NCBI GenBank assembly: GCA_026413225.1
Contig: CM048552.1
Location: 392,001-456,000 of the forward strand
Length of the DNA: 64,000 nucleotides
From: Otis tarda
Taxonomy: Eukaryota > Chordata > Aves > Otidiformes > Otididae
Direction: 5' to 3'
The notes beneath the pieces were generated by a model that did not search any database, was not told the DNA's origin, and saw nothing but the letters and a program-made list of their open reading frames with translations. The position numbers were made by a program, and so were the translations under genes. Of the stretch, positions 23,015 through 35,100 are shown in pieces. Position 1 is the first letter of the stretch. Every line of letters starts with the position of its first letter.

Positions 23015-26000
23015 AGATGGAAAAAGAGGAAAGAAAGAAGATCGATGAACGGCACTCGTTGAGCAGAGCTACAGGCGGTGGACCGCAGGCACAGGCTCCG
23101 ATGGGCGCCACTGCCAGGCTGGGCAGAGGGAGATTTGCCCCGGGAAGCCCTGAGCTCTGGCTGGGACACTCCGGGTGCAGGACGTTTAGGGTGCAGATCC
23201 TGGCCTGCTGGGTTTGTCGCTGTGCGGTGGTATCTGAGGATAGCCGAAGCTGTGCTGGCTGGGGCGGCACGCAGGGACAGCGGTGGCATTGGTCCTGCTT
23301 TGTTCCCTGTGTGGCGATGTGTCAGAGGGAGGACCGCAGCAGGTGGGAGCCAGGCCCCTCTGCAGCAGCACGTGTTCAGGGGAAGGCTGTACATTTGGGG
23401 GTCTTGTGCAGAACGGTGCCCGCTGTCAGCGAGGCGTGCCCCTGCCTGCACGGCATGGGTATGGCTCTGGAAAGGGAACAGGCAGAGCTCGGGGTCCGTC
23501 CCCAGTTCCGTCAGGCAGATGGGTCTGTATCCAGAGTATTCCTCTGTGCTCGGTCCAGGCTTTCTGCAGCTCACGGGTCCTCACCAGCTCCAGGAAGGTG
23601 CACGTGTATGCGCGTGTCTCGGCTGCAGGGCTCCCTGCTGTGCCGCTCGGAGGGGCGTACCCAAGTGTCTGTTGCCGGTGTCCCATCTGTTCCGGGGTCT
23701 GCCCAGCTCTGTATGGGTGCATGCCCACGGAATGCAGTCGGACCACACGTCGCTTGCATTTCTGATGGTTTACATCCTTACTATGTACATTTTTCCAAGC
23801 AGAACTTCATGTTCCTCCTGCTCTTGTTTCTAATCTCTTTGGGATCTTTCCACTTGCCTCCTCCCAGTTTCACGCTGCGTTTCATTAAGGTGCGGTGTGA
23901 TCCCTTATTCCAAGTCACTAATAAAAATCAGGCTCAGTAGCTGAACAGCGGCGGTGACAGCTCGTTTTGCGTCCAGCCTTCAGCGACTTTCAGGCCTGAC
24001 CGAGAGGCAGGCAGAGCCAGCCTCCCACGCCGCCATGTCTGGCAAGGCTCTGCCTGTCCCGCGCCAGCTGCCGGCCGCAGGGAGCAATCCCAGGGCGGGG
24101 ACTTCCGACACGGGCCCTCTGTTGGCCCTTCTTCCCCCCTTGCTGCTGGGCACTGCTCAGGGCCTGGCCGTACACTGTGCCTCCTGGTCCTGCCGGTCTC
24201 GGTGTGCGTGCGAGGACGCCAGCCTCCCTGAACGCTGTGCCACCCTCGCCTGTCCCCCGGGACGCTGCTGGCCGCAGACTGGGAGAGGCCCAGTGGACCC
24301 ATGCCATTGTGGCTGCAGGTTTCTTCTCTTGAGCCGTTCGGTGTGACTGCCACGTGCAGGCCACGGCTGCTGGCTTCCCAGTTCGGATTTTCCATGCTCC
24401 CCTCGCTGGCCCTTTGTTTGTCAGATATTTTTGCCGTCTCCCTTCCTGACTGTTCTTACTCCTTTGTCTTCTGTGCTGTGAGAGACCTCAGCCTGTGGCT
24501 CCTTCTCCGCTGTTTGTGACTCATGGTCAATTCATCCGCTCTTCCCTTCAGCAGCCCCACCTTGTCCCTGGTGTCCCTGACTCAAGGCTGTGGAGCCCAG
24601 CCTGTTCCCTCCAGCCCTCGTTTTTGCCAGGTGGCCTTGTCTGCTTCAAAGCCTGCGTCCCTGCACCTGCGACCTGTGAGCTGCTCAGCACGTGTTCTGC
24701 GGGTCTGCGGTTTCGATGTGCCTCTACCTGGGGCCTGGACAGGCGCAGGGTGGGGGACACTGTGCGCTCGGTGGAGCAGGAGGCTTTCCACCGCCACCAA
24801 TCTCATCTCCTCTCGCCCCACTGCCCTGCTAGAGAGCCGTTCTCAGACCCCAGAGACACCGCAGGAGAGCTGCTGTGGGACAGGCACCCTGGAAAGGCAC
24901 GGGTTTGGCTTTCTTGGCTGCTGGGCAAGAATGTTTTGTCATACCTTTTAAAAAGGGACTGGTTGAGGTTGACTGAAACGGTCATGGCACTGTGCCCTCC
25001 CATCTGGGCGCAAAGGCTTGACCCGTGCCAGGGCAGCACTGGGGGTCCAGGGGCGACGGGAGTCCAGGGTGCAGGAAAGGCTGCAGGCTCCCCGGTCCTT
25101 GCACCTGTGAAGCAGCAGCAGACAGGCAGGACCTGCGGCTCTCCAGCGCAGGTGTGCTGGTGTGGGTCAAAGGAAAGGAGGAGCCCAGAGACCAGCCCGG
25201 TTGCTCCTGGGCTGATCTCGCTGTTGTCGTGATCGACCCATGATTCCCTTTCTGGGGCTAGGGCCACGGGGTTGCAGCGCTTGTGCTCCAGGACCCGTTA
25301 GACTTGCCCTGTGACCCTGGACTTGCAGGTCCGCGGATGCATCCTTCCCGCCTGTCTCGCCTGTTCTGCCGATGGAGGACGTTTGCAGCAGATGCTGCTC
25401 CAGCTTGGGGCCGGTCACCTTGGCAGCATCAGGCTCTCCCTGATGCCTGCCGTGTGCAGTCCCTCGGCCTCAGGGTGGGAGGGCCAAAGGAAGAGCCATT
25501 AGTCATTTCCTGGACAGATCCAGGCCATACTGTAAATCTCTCCAGCTCTCAGTGGTTTGGGGGCTATTTCTGTTTGAGGATCGTCACGTAGATTAACGCC
25601 TTGAATCACAGCCAGCGATGGACCGGACGCAGTCCCCTGCACAGTCCTGCAGCGCTCAGCCCTGCGTCCCATCTGCTCTTGGCAGGGCAGTCACTGGCGT
25701 GTCCCTGCCTGGGAGCAAGGGCTTGACCTGCTGGGCAAGCAGGGTCCTCCTGGCTTTAATTAGCCCTGACTGGCAGGGGGACTGGCAGAAATGGCAGCCC
25801 ATAGTGGCGGCTGCTTGCGTCCCTGCTCTGTGCTGGAGCTAATGGTGGCTGTGCCTGCCACCACTCCGGTGCGTGCGCACTTGGCTCCTCTGACTGAGAG
25901 AGGTCGCTGGGGTGGAAACGCAGGTCAGCCATACCCCTGCTCTGAAAACCTTGGCACAAGGGCCACACTGCATCCTGTTGTCCAAGTGTGAGCCAGTCTG

Positions 26001-26780
26001 GGAAACCCCTGGCAGCCAGCCCGCAGCTCCCTGCCTGATGGGCTGGTGGAGGTGCTGCTGGAGCCTGCAGCCCGGGGGCCGGTCCGGCTGTTTGTGGGTG
26101 TGCGCAGAGACGCGCTGGGCAGTGGTCACATCGGAGCAGGGGTGTCGGGGCACAGCGGGCAGCACTCCAGCACCTGCAGGATGAACAGTTTACAGGGCCA
26201 GAACCAAGACCTTTCCCTGTAAAACCCAGAGACAAGCTGGGTGCTGAGCCCCTGAGTCACACCTGCTTGTCCTGCCAATGTCCGGCCTCCTTCATGAGTC
26301 CACCCTGGCAGACAGGGAAGAAGCCAGGCAGGGCCTCCAGATAGGCTGGTGCAGATTGGAGATGGAGGATCATGATTGCAGATGGGGGACAGGGCTGCTG
26401 GGATGAACTGCAGGTGTTGGTGGTGGTGTGGAGAGAAGACGGTTGATCAAAGGAGCAGAGCAGGCCCCAGAAGCTGGGACTACCCATCCTCAGCCCCTGG
26501 GCACGGTGTCCAGACCCTCTGTGCTGGCTCTGGTGTGGGCACTGTGCTCTGAGCGCTCCTTGGGGGAGCAGAGGCTCTGGGGGTTGCTGCGCCTGGGATG
26601 TGGTCAGCCAGGGCAGGGCCATGCTTTGCTGCCCCATCACTCTGCCAGAATGGGACCAGGAAGGTCCCTTCTGGTTGCTGGTGGGAATCACTGCAGGGGG
26701 GGCTGGGGAGGGCGTGCAGTGACAGTTGGCCCTTGCTGGGGGGAAGGGGCACTTGTGGGGATCCCTGCATGGTGTGGGGC
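23015..26780. other. Non-coding stretch
   Basis: No exon is recognised. A 924-bp open frame (23017-23940, +) crosses mixed-composition DNA but resembles no family, has overlapping open frames beside it, and ends just after an AATAAA, so it is treated as chance. The remainder is GC-rich unique sequence. Confidence 0.5.
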
Positions 26781-27110
26781 TTCTTGGTGAGGTCCCTGAC
26801 ATGGGGATTCCTATGTAGGGTGGGGGTGGTCCTCCAGGAGGATCCCTGGTGGGGGTGGGGGGTGTCCCCATGGGGTCCCTGCTGTGGGCAACTCTGTGGG
26901 GGTGCCTCTGCAAGACTCTTGCATGGCTGGTTGGGGGTTCCTGGGTGAGGGTCCCAAGATGGGGGTCTCTGGGTGGTGCAGTCAAGAGTCCTGTATGAGG
27001 TCCCTGTTGGGGTGGCCTGGGTGGAGTGCGGGGGTCCTCTACCGGGCCCCTGCCAGGGGACAGTCCCTACTGGGGTCCCACCGCGGGGTCCCGGCCGGGG
27101 TCACCCCGCG
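26780..27110. repeat. Degenerate G-rich ~25-30-bp repeat upstream of SHANK3 exon 1
   Basis: Blocks of the form (g)gggtccctg(g) recur about every 25-30 bp between 26786 and 27090, with G runs of 4-6. Copies are too diverged for a firm unit length. G-rich runs of this density on one strand can form G-quadruplexes just upstream of the exon, which is an inference. Confidence 0.5.
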
Positions 27111-28110
27111 GGTCGCGGCAGCCGCGCTCACCGCCTGTCCTCACCCCGCAGGGTCCCCGGGCGGGCTGTGAGCGCGGCCCCCGGTGCCGGTGCCGGCCGC
27201 CCCGCCGCGCCGCACGGAGCATGCCTCTGAGCCCCGCCGGCAGCAAACATGAGAGCCCGGAGTCGCCGCCGCCAGAGCCGCCGCCGCCGCCGGAGCGACA
27301 GCCCCGCGCCGCCGCCGCCGGGGAGCCGGGCGCCGGCCTGCGGGAGGAGACGCGGCTCGACCCGGCCCGGGGCCCCGGCGGGCCCCGCTCCCCCAAGCTG
27401 GCGGCCCCGGCGCGCATGGAGGAGCCCGCGCCCGGCGCCATCGTCGTCCGCATCGGCATCCCCGACCTGCAGCAGACGGTGAGTGCGCGCCCCGGCCCCG
27501 GCCCCGACCCGGCCCGGCCCCGGCCCGGCCCCACTCCGCCACCGCAGCCGCCCCGGCACCACCTGGCAAACTTCGCACCGCCGCGGGCGGGGGGCAGCCG
27601 GCCACGGGCCCGGCAGGACGGCTCCCCGCTGCCCCCGCTCCCGCTGCCCCGCTTCGCCCGCTTCCCCCACTCCCCATCGCCTCGGCTCCCCATTGCCCCC
27701 GCTCCCGGCTCTGCTGCTCCCCGTTGTTCAGGCTCCCCGCTCCCCTTCTCCCCGCTGCCCCTCTCCCTGCGGAGCGGGCCGGGCAGCCCCGGCTGCAGCG
27801 CTGCCTGTCCGGGGCCCCCGGTGCGGCCGCAGGAAGGGGCCACTCCCGCCGCCGGGGCCCCGCAGCGGCCCGGGACCGGGCTGCGCTCCGCCACCTGCCC
27901 CGAGTGCGGGGACAGCGGGGACGGGCGCGGGCAGCAGGTGCAGCTCGGGAGTCTCCAGCGCCGGCGTGGTGCTGGTGCCAGAACTGCTCCAGCGCGGTCA
28001 CCGGCACGGCCCAGGCCGGGCCGCGGGAGCGTGCGGGGTGCGGGGTGCCGGGCCGTGGTGGCGGTGCCACAGGCGGGACATGCAGGTGTGACCTGCCGGG
28101 AGCCGAGGTG
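27060..28110. promoter_or_regulatory. CpG island over SHANK3 exon 1
   Basis: Very high GC content and dense CpG run from about 27060 to 28110 and enclose SHANK3 exon 1. No TATA box is seen. The island may be a promoter in its own right. A good splice acceptor (branch-like ctcac at 27127-27131, pyrimidine tract, cag ending at 27151) also lets exon 1 be an internal exon of a transcript starting further upstream. Both uses are possible. Confidence 0.75.
27221..27478 (+). CDS. SHANK3: SHANK3 exon 1, SPN domain start
   Basis: SHANK3 is a multidomain scaffold of the postsynaptic density at excitatory synapses. This exon encodes 86 residues. The last 21 (from Met 66, codon at 27416), MEEPAPGAIVVRIGIPDLQQ then T, align without gaps to the mammalian SHANK3 start MDGPGASAVVVRVGIPDLQQ then T. 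The conserved Arg of the SPN domain that contacts Ras/Rap GTPases (R12 in the classical human numbering, site of the autism variant R12C) is kept at 27449-27451. The first 65 residues are Pro, Ala, Glu and Arg rich and look disordered. They begin MPLSP, like the MxxSP start of SHANK1 and SHANK2. I chose ATG 27221 because it has A at -3, whereas ATG 27416 has C at -3, but either could be used. The frame is also open upstream to the acceptor at 27151/27152. The donor acg|gtgagt is strong and phase 0. The assignment to SHANK3 rather than SHANK1 or SHANK2 rests mainly on exon 2. Confidence 0.9.
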
Positions 28111-31100
28111 ACACAGCTTCGTGTGGCTTCGTGCTGTGTTGGCCGCAGCGGCTGGGACGTGGGGCAGCACGTGTGGCACCACGAGCAGTTACCCCCGGGC
28201 ACGGCCGGGTGCTGTGTAGCGTGGAGGGTGTGGGGTGGCTGTTACAATGGGGCGGTGCTGGGAGTCACCTGGGGTGCTGGGTGCTTGGGGGGAGCAAGCG
28301 CAGGGAAAAAGTTCACTGAAGGGCTGCGGTAACTGTGGCCCTAATGAAGAGCGCTCATTAGAGGAGGAGTGCTGGGAGCAGCGGCTTGCCTGGGGATGGG
28401 TGGGCTGCGAGGCACAGGGAGCACGTGCTCCAGGATGAGGTGTTGCAGGCAGGAGAGGGGGTGCCCCTTGGGGACGGGGAGTGGGAAAAGGTGAGGAGAC
28501 AGAGACTTGGGGAGAGCAGAGCATTGCTGTGGGTGGAGAGGACTAGGGGAATGAGGAAAGAGTTCTCTTTTGGACACTGGTGTGGGGGTCCTGCTTGGTG
28601 GTGGAGAGGTAGTGACTGGGGCCAGAAAGCTTGCTAGAGGATGGTGGCACCGGGGCTGAGGGTCGAGCGCTTGGGGCTGAGGCGCTGGCACGCTCGCAGG
28701 CACGGCTCCGCAGGCGCAGCTGCCAAGCGCTGGGAAGCGGCAGAGGCAGGCGAGGCAGCGCTGCCTTTGCTGTCGAAGAATCGGACCGACGCTCTGCTCT
28801 AGCTGGGACTGACCTTGTGCTGCAGGAGGGGCTTCACCCCCGCTCGCTGCCACCCCAGCCCTGCTGGGTTTGTGAGCGAGGCTCTCAGAGCCACCGGGTC
28901 TGCGCTTTCCCTTCACTGCTGTGTTAGCCCCAGCACATCAGCTTCTCCTCCGTCATCGCTGCGCACACCCGTCCCCGAGCTGATGCACAGACCCTGGGTC
29001 TCGTCCTGCCCCAGCCCTCCCCTAGATCCCGTTGCGGGATGCCCACGGGGCAGGGCCCAAGGACGGGCACTGGGGGCCCTTGCTCTGCGCATTGCCATAG
29101 TACCCACCTCTCTGCTTTGCTGTTCCTTGGGCACCGCTCCGCACCTCCCTTCCCCGTCCTTGTTTTGGGAGTGTGCGTGGGCACTGGGGGAAGCAGCGAT
29201 GCTGGAATGATGCTGGAGTCAGTGTGAGCGTGTGTTGTAGACCCCCACCCCCTTCCTCCTTCCAAGTCCTCCACTAGAACCGGGCATAGTCCCAGGGCCA
29301 GAGTGACGCAGCTCAGCCTTGCCAGACCAGAGATCACCCGAGGCAGTGGATGGAATGGGGGCTTCATGCAAAGCAGAGCATCTTTGCATGTATAAAGTAG
29401 GAATTTCCCTCCCGGATCTTTCTTCCCCGAGGGGCTGATGCATATCAGAGAGCTGGAGTGGAAATGTTTCTGGTGCAACCTCCTTGGGCTGGGGGTGGGA
29501 GCCAGCAGAGTAGGAGCCACTGGGGAGACCCACGGGCTGCCTGGGGCTGGGGGCTGGTGGGGATGCTGGGGGCTGGTGGGGATGCTCCCCTCCGACGGCC
29601 GAGCGAGGCGGGTGGGCAGCACTTCGGGCGCTGGCAGAGGTGTGATGGGGAGCGCTGGGTGGTCGGGCAGCGCTGCCGGGTGCAGAGAAGAGCACCACAG
29701 CCCTCGCATCCTGGCAAGCGCAGCCTGTGCACCGCCAGCCTGGTTGACGTGCAGAGGAATGCACTGCAGTCGCAGCTCAGGGCTCTGGCTTTGCGGTGTG
29801 AGCAGCAGGAGCTGGCGGGTCCCGCACGGTGCTCGTGGAGGGACAGGGCAGCCTGACCAGCCCTGTCCCTGCTGCCCGTCCCATGAGGCAGCATCCACTG
29901 GGTTTCGCGGGATGCAGATGGGAGTGGAGGCTGTGCTGTGGCACCTGCTCCCCCGCGCAGAGGCAGGATGAAAGCTGCTTTGGGTGCAGGCTCCCTGCAG
30001 AGCAGGGACCAGCCCTGCACAGCACGCCTGCCCTGCGGAGCCGCGGGCAGCAGGATGGTGCGATGGCTGCTCTGTCAGACCCTCTGCCACCTCGTGGACC
30101 GGGCGAGTGGAGCCAGACACCCCGAACTGCTCCCTGCACCTTACTCCCGTGCTGTCACCAGCACGCAGCCGTGCTCGAGCTGGTGTCAGGGACATCCCTT
30201 TCTTTCAGACTAAGGCAGAGCCTTGCAGAGGGCTGTTGCGTTTAAGACTCAGGTGGGGGCTGACTTCCCAAATAGAAACTGGCTGTTTTGCAAACTCCTC
30301 TTCTGTGCTCGCGGAGGTACCTTCACTTAAATAAAGGGAAAACCCAGCTGGCTTAGCAGTATGCATCCCTAAGAGCCAGATAGTGTCCTGTGACTGGCCC
30401 TGAACTTCCCTAGGCTCCTGTGCATCATCTCCATGCATCAGCTCTCTGATCTGGGCACTCGCAGTGCTCATTCCTCGTGCCTTCAGCAGACTTGGTCCCT
30501 CTCTGCAAGGTGACATCCGAGCAGATGGAGGCCTGACCAGCATGAAAGGGGACAAAGGGAAAACGAGCGATTGAACCTGTCCCATCTGCAGGGCTTGCCG
30601 CTGCACTCCTGTCTCCTCCATGAGGCACTCTGGGATGTGTTGGAGGATGTTGACTGTGTTTTGGAGAAGCTCACAGGACAGATGCTCTAGAGCTGTGTGT
30701 GTTCTCTGCCTGCTCCCCTCTTACAGGGCACAGGGTCCTTGGTCTCACCCCGCTGGAGAGCAGCGAGGATCCTAGACCTCTTCCCTGCTCCGGCTTCTGG
30801 CTCGAAAGGTGCTGCTCCTCCCTGCAGTTAGAGGGTGTTGCGCTGGCACCCGTCTGAGCGGAGCCTGGCTCTCCTTCCCGGGGCTGCTGCTTAGCAGGGC
30901 TGTGGCACGCTGTCTCTCAGGCCAGGTGGGGACTCTCCTGGCGTGGTCTCTTGCTGCGCACACCCTTTTCCCTGGGCTGGGATAGGCCTTTGCACTTCAG
31001 AGGAGCTGCTGTCGAGCTGTTGTTCTCCTGAATCTGCGTTCACAGGGCAGGGAAGGCTTTCTTCCCTGCTTGCTCTAGGAAGAGCACAAACAGAAGGAGA

Positions 31101-31848
31101 AGGGATGGGACCCCAACAGGGGTCACTGGCCTCCACAGGACCGTGTGGTGGCAGCATGGGGTTGGTGCGCCGGAGGGGTTTTGCTCCCTGGACTCCAGCC
31201 CTTCACAGTCTGAAGTGACGCCGTGCCCTCCTCCTGCGGGTGCCTCTGGAGAGCTGGGTCTGGCCTGGCAGCTGCAGCACATGGCTGGTGTGCTGTGGGC
31301 TTTGCTATACCAATAACTGCTCAAAGAGGGGGATTGACTCTTTTGGGATCCTCAGGCACAGGGTGGACAGGCAGCTTTTCAGTAACAAGTCAGACTCCAT
31401 GAGCTGCCAGCCTTTCAGAGATCAGGACTTCAGCTCGGCGAAGTGCAGTTTATTGAAGTTCATGCCTTCTGTCAGGGTTGGACCCTCCAGGTGCGTTCTT
31501 AGACTGGGAAGCAGCTGACTTCTCAAGTGAAGTTTCCCAGCTCTCTTGGAATTGTCTCCCAGGAGCGTCTTTTAGGTTCTTTTGCAACTCTCCATCACTG
31601 TCTTTGTTCAGCTGGAGGCCTTTGAATTCACTGTTAGTGGCTTCCATTGTTAGGAGCAAATCTCCACCCAGGCTGTGACCTTGTCTCTGAGAAGGCAGTC
31701 TCTTCAGGCACATCACTGTTTCTGTCCTAATGATGGGCCAGCACTTTCGGGTTAAATAGTCTGAGCATCCTGCGCCAGCTCTGCGCTGAGGGAAGCGAGG
31801 CTGAGCTGCCCCACACCCACACAAACCAGGTGAGAGATGGACCCTGGA

Positions 31849-31900
31849 GCGCAGGAGAAATGGGACACGTCTCCGCGCAGGAGGAATGGGACACGTCTCC
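31849..31900. repeat. 26-bp direct duplication
   Basis: The 26-bp unit starting gcgcaggag(a/g)aatgggac occurs at 31849-31874 and again at 31875-31900, with one mismatch between copies. Confidence 0.95.
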
Positions 31901-32143
31901 CACTCAGCACGGACGCATGGGATGCAGAGCAGCGGGTGGAGATGGGACGGAGGGATGGGCCTCTCTGCAGTGCAGAAACTGGGGAGGAGGGTGCTTGGAT
32001 GGGAAGGGAGCACAACGTAATTGCCAAAAGCAGATCCCCCTTTTCACAGTGCAGAGGTAGCTGGTAGCATTCCCTGCTGTCTAGGTGAAGAGCTCTGCTG
32101 GGGACATAACCAGGCTATAGACCCCACGGAGTACAGAGCTCGC

Positions 32144-32177
32144 GAATGGCCCTCCGTTCTGAATGGCCCTCCGTTCT
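32144..32177. repeat. 17-bp perfect direct duplication
   Basis: gaatggccctccgttct occurs at 32144-32160 and again at 32161-32177 with no mismatch, which points to a recent replication-slippage type duplication. Confidence 0.95.
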
Positions 32178-35100
32178 GACGGGCAGAGTTGTCCCAGGGA
32201 GTGGCAGGGTTCCCAGAGCCTGTGGGCATGGAACAGCCTTGCGGGCGATGGGGGCCACGGACTGTCCTGGGCAGGGGCTGGGGCTGGGGTTGGGGCTGTG
32301 GGAGAGGAGCAGTGCTTTACATGTGCTGGGGAGTGCTGGTCCTGTGCTGGGGAGTGCCCGGGACCGTGGTCAGGAGCCACACGCTGCCACTGCAGCCTGA
32401 AGAGCCCTCTGTCCTGCATGGCCCCTGGCACGCGACTCCTCTACTTAGCTGGGTATTTTTCATGGTGCCCAAAGCTTGCTGTCCCCTGTTCCCCTCTGTG
32501 AGCTCTCTGTGTGGCAGCTGAGGCACTCAAGGCAAGTGTTTGGGGCAAAGAAGGTGCCACGAGATGGGTATATCTTGTTGCTTCAGTTTTGGGTCCTTGC
32601 CTCCTTTCCTCCCTTTCCTTCCCACTAGCAGTTTCTGAAGGACTCTAAGTAGCAGTGTCCCATGTGTCTGGGGGCTAGGCTCTTTCGGAGGTGCCTGGGT
32701 CTGCCCAGCCTGCTGTGGGGTTCGCTGTGATGGGACCTCAGCTCCTGCTCCCACCCAGACTGTGGGCGCTGTGCTCCTGCAAGCAGGTTTTGGGGGACAA
32801 TGGGTGTAAGGGGGGCAGCCGGTCTACAGGGGGCCCTGAGGTGGAATAAAGTTGGGGCAGGTCGTGTTGGTGGCCTGGCAGGAGGATGAAGGACAATTTG
32901 TGCCGTAGTGGAGGGGAGAAGCTATATTGAGAGCAAAGAGACCCTTTGAAGGGCAGATGCTAATTTGGGAGGAGAGATAGAAAGCTGTTTGTGTTGGAGA
33001 GGCAGGGAGTCGTGGATGGTTTTCTTGTGATGGGGCCATTCGGGAGCATGTGGGCTGGGTCTGTGCTGCGCAGGGAAGCCGGGCACACGAGCATGCTGTC
33101 TGGAGGAACCATCCGTCTACGGGAGGCGCGTGAGCACGGCTGCGTGGCGATGCTGGGAACGCGGAGTCTGCTCCTCACCAACACTGGCAGAGCAGGTAGT
33201 ACTGAGAGGGAGCCACTGTCTCTCGTGGCATCTGTGTGGGTGCAGCCCTGTGGTGACAGCCTCGGTGGTTTTAGGTGAGATCATCTGTTCCTGAACTGTC
33301 AGGATCACAGTTGGTAAGGTGGATTTGCAGCCCTGGAGAGAATTTGGTCTTGTCTGCAAAGAGGGATCATGCTGAAGCACGGCCTGTTAGATGTGTCACA
33401 GCCAGGAAAGCCCGAGTGATGCTGAAGGATCTGCATCCTGTGGAAGGACGTCCTGCAGCAGAGTCTGGCAGCTGTCCCGCGGGAGGGCTCCTCCCCCATG
33501 CAGGGCTTTGGTGATGTGTTGAGGACCAGTGAGGAAATGTCCCATGACCAGGGGCCTTGGAAGCATGGGACCACCCAGCTCCCTTTATGAGAAGCTGTTT
33601 GGGGTCTCCGCTGAGGCCAGGGCCTCCCTTTGCTGCAGGATGGAGTTGCTCATTTCCCTCTGTGGCTGCAGAAGAGTCTCTGCCCTTATCCCTCTTCTCA
33701 GTCACCTGCTACTTCGGGTGAATATTCTGGTTTGTTATCTCCTTAATGCAAATGAAAGAAGAGCCTGAAAACCAGTGCACAAAGCATTGATTCTTCTGCT
33801 AAGCCAAGGGAAGTGAAGAAATATGTTTTCCTATTATAAAAGAAATATAGGCAAAGTTTTCTTGAACTTCTGCTTAGGCAGGCCTGATGGTGGGAAGGCA
33901 GGCTGCTAAGAGATGGTGTGGCTTGCCATTTATTTCTGATTTGATTTGAATTCAGTGTGCCACAAGCCCATGAGCGTGGCTGCAACGGCTGTTTTGTCTG
34001 TAAGTAAAAGGCCTTTTCTGTAAAACGTGCTACCTGCTGCACTGTTTCCTCTCCCTAAAAAAAAAGCAGAGAAAAGACAGGGGATGTAGGAAATGCCAGT
34101 GGACACATCTCTTCTGAGCCAGGGAGTGCCAAAGCCTCTTGGACCGCTGCACCAGTCCCCTGGTGACTGCCCGTGACGCGGGACGGACTTTAACTGTGAA
34201 CAGCGTGTGAAGAGGCGCGGTCGGTTTGCCCGCGCTGGTTTGGCAGCGCAGGCGCTCAGCAGCTCCTGTGAAGCAGCTAGCAGGGCTGCTGCAGCACCAT
34301 GCCGGCGGTTACGGCGCAGAGCTGCCCGCAGCCCGCGCTGGCTCCCTGGACGAGGTGCAGTCCCCCACACCGGCTGCTTTCCCGCAGCCAGCGTTCTGTT
34401 CTGCACGGCTGTGCAGGTGCCGCGTGCTAAGGAACACGGTGCTGACTGTGGACGCCTCAGCAGAGAGAAATGCTGAGCTCGTGGAAGCGATTGACATGAG
34501 AAGGATGAATGAAACTATTCTTAATGTTTGTTTTGGGTTAAACATCCAGTGGTAAAAATTGTAGTGAAAATCTGCTGGTACATATGCTTTATGTAAATGC
34601 TGTCCCAAATCCGTGTTGCTCCTGGGGTGGCTTCAGGTGTTGGCAGAACAGGAAGGGGTTCCTAGGTCTGTGGCGGTGGAGGCCTGAGCAGCACTGCGCT
34701 CTGAGGTGTCCCGGCTGCCCCCAGGACCCCCTGGCACCGGCGCTGGTGTAGTCAACGTGCAGATTTTGGGTAGATCTGCCCTTTATACACTGTGATACGA
34801 ATCAACACAGGGAACTGCTCAGTTGCACAGAATCCCTCCTCTCCATCAGCTGCTGCTGCACAGAAAATATGAGAGGCTGCTGTCGGATCAAAGGAGGAAA
34901 AATCGTCTGGTCGGCGGTGTAGTCTCTGAGCAGCAGTGTGTGATGGTGTAATTAAGGACTGCGTGGTGCTGAGCTAACGAGGGGGCAGAGCCAGCATGCT
35001 CCGTGTTTAGCAACTGCCCGCGGACCACTGTGGCTGGCAAGTGCCACTCTCCTCTCTGGCTCCCACCTCCCGCGGGATCCAACACTCGCTGGCAAACCCC

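Noticed and set aside
23017..23940. 307-codon + strand frame ending near AATAAA
   Set aside because: An overlapping 251-codon frame is open in the same interval. No family resemblance is seen, and the AATAAA precedes the stop codon, so it does not form a normal 3' end.
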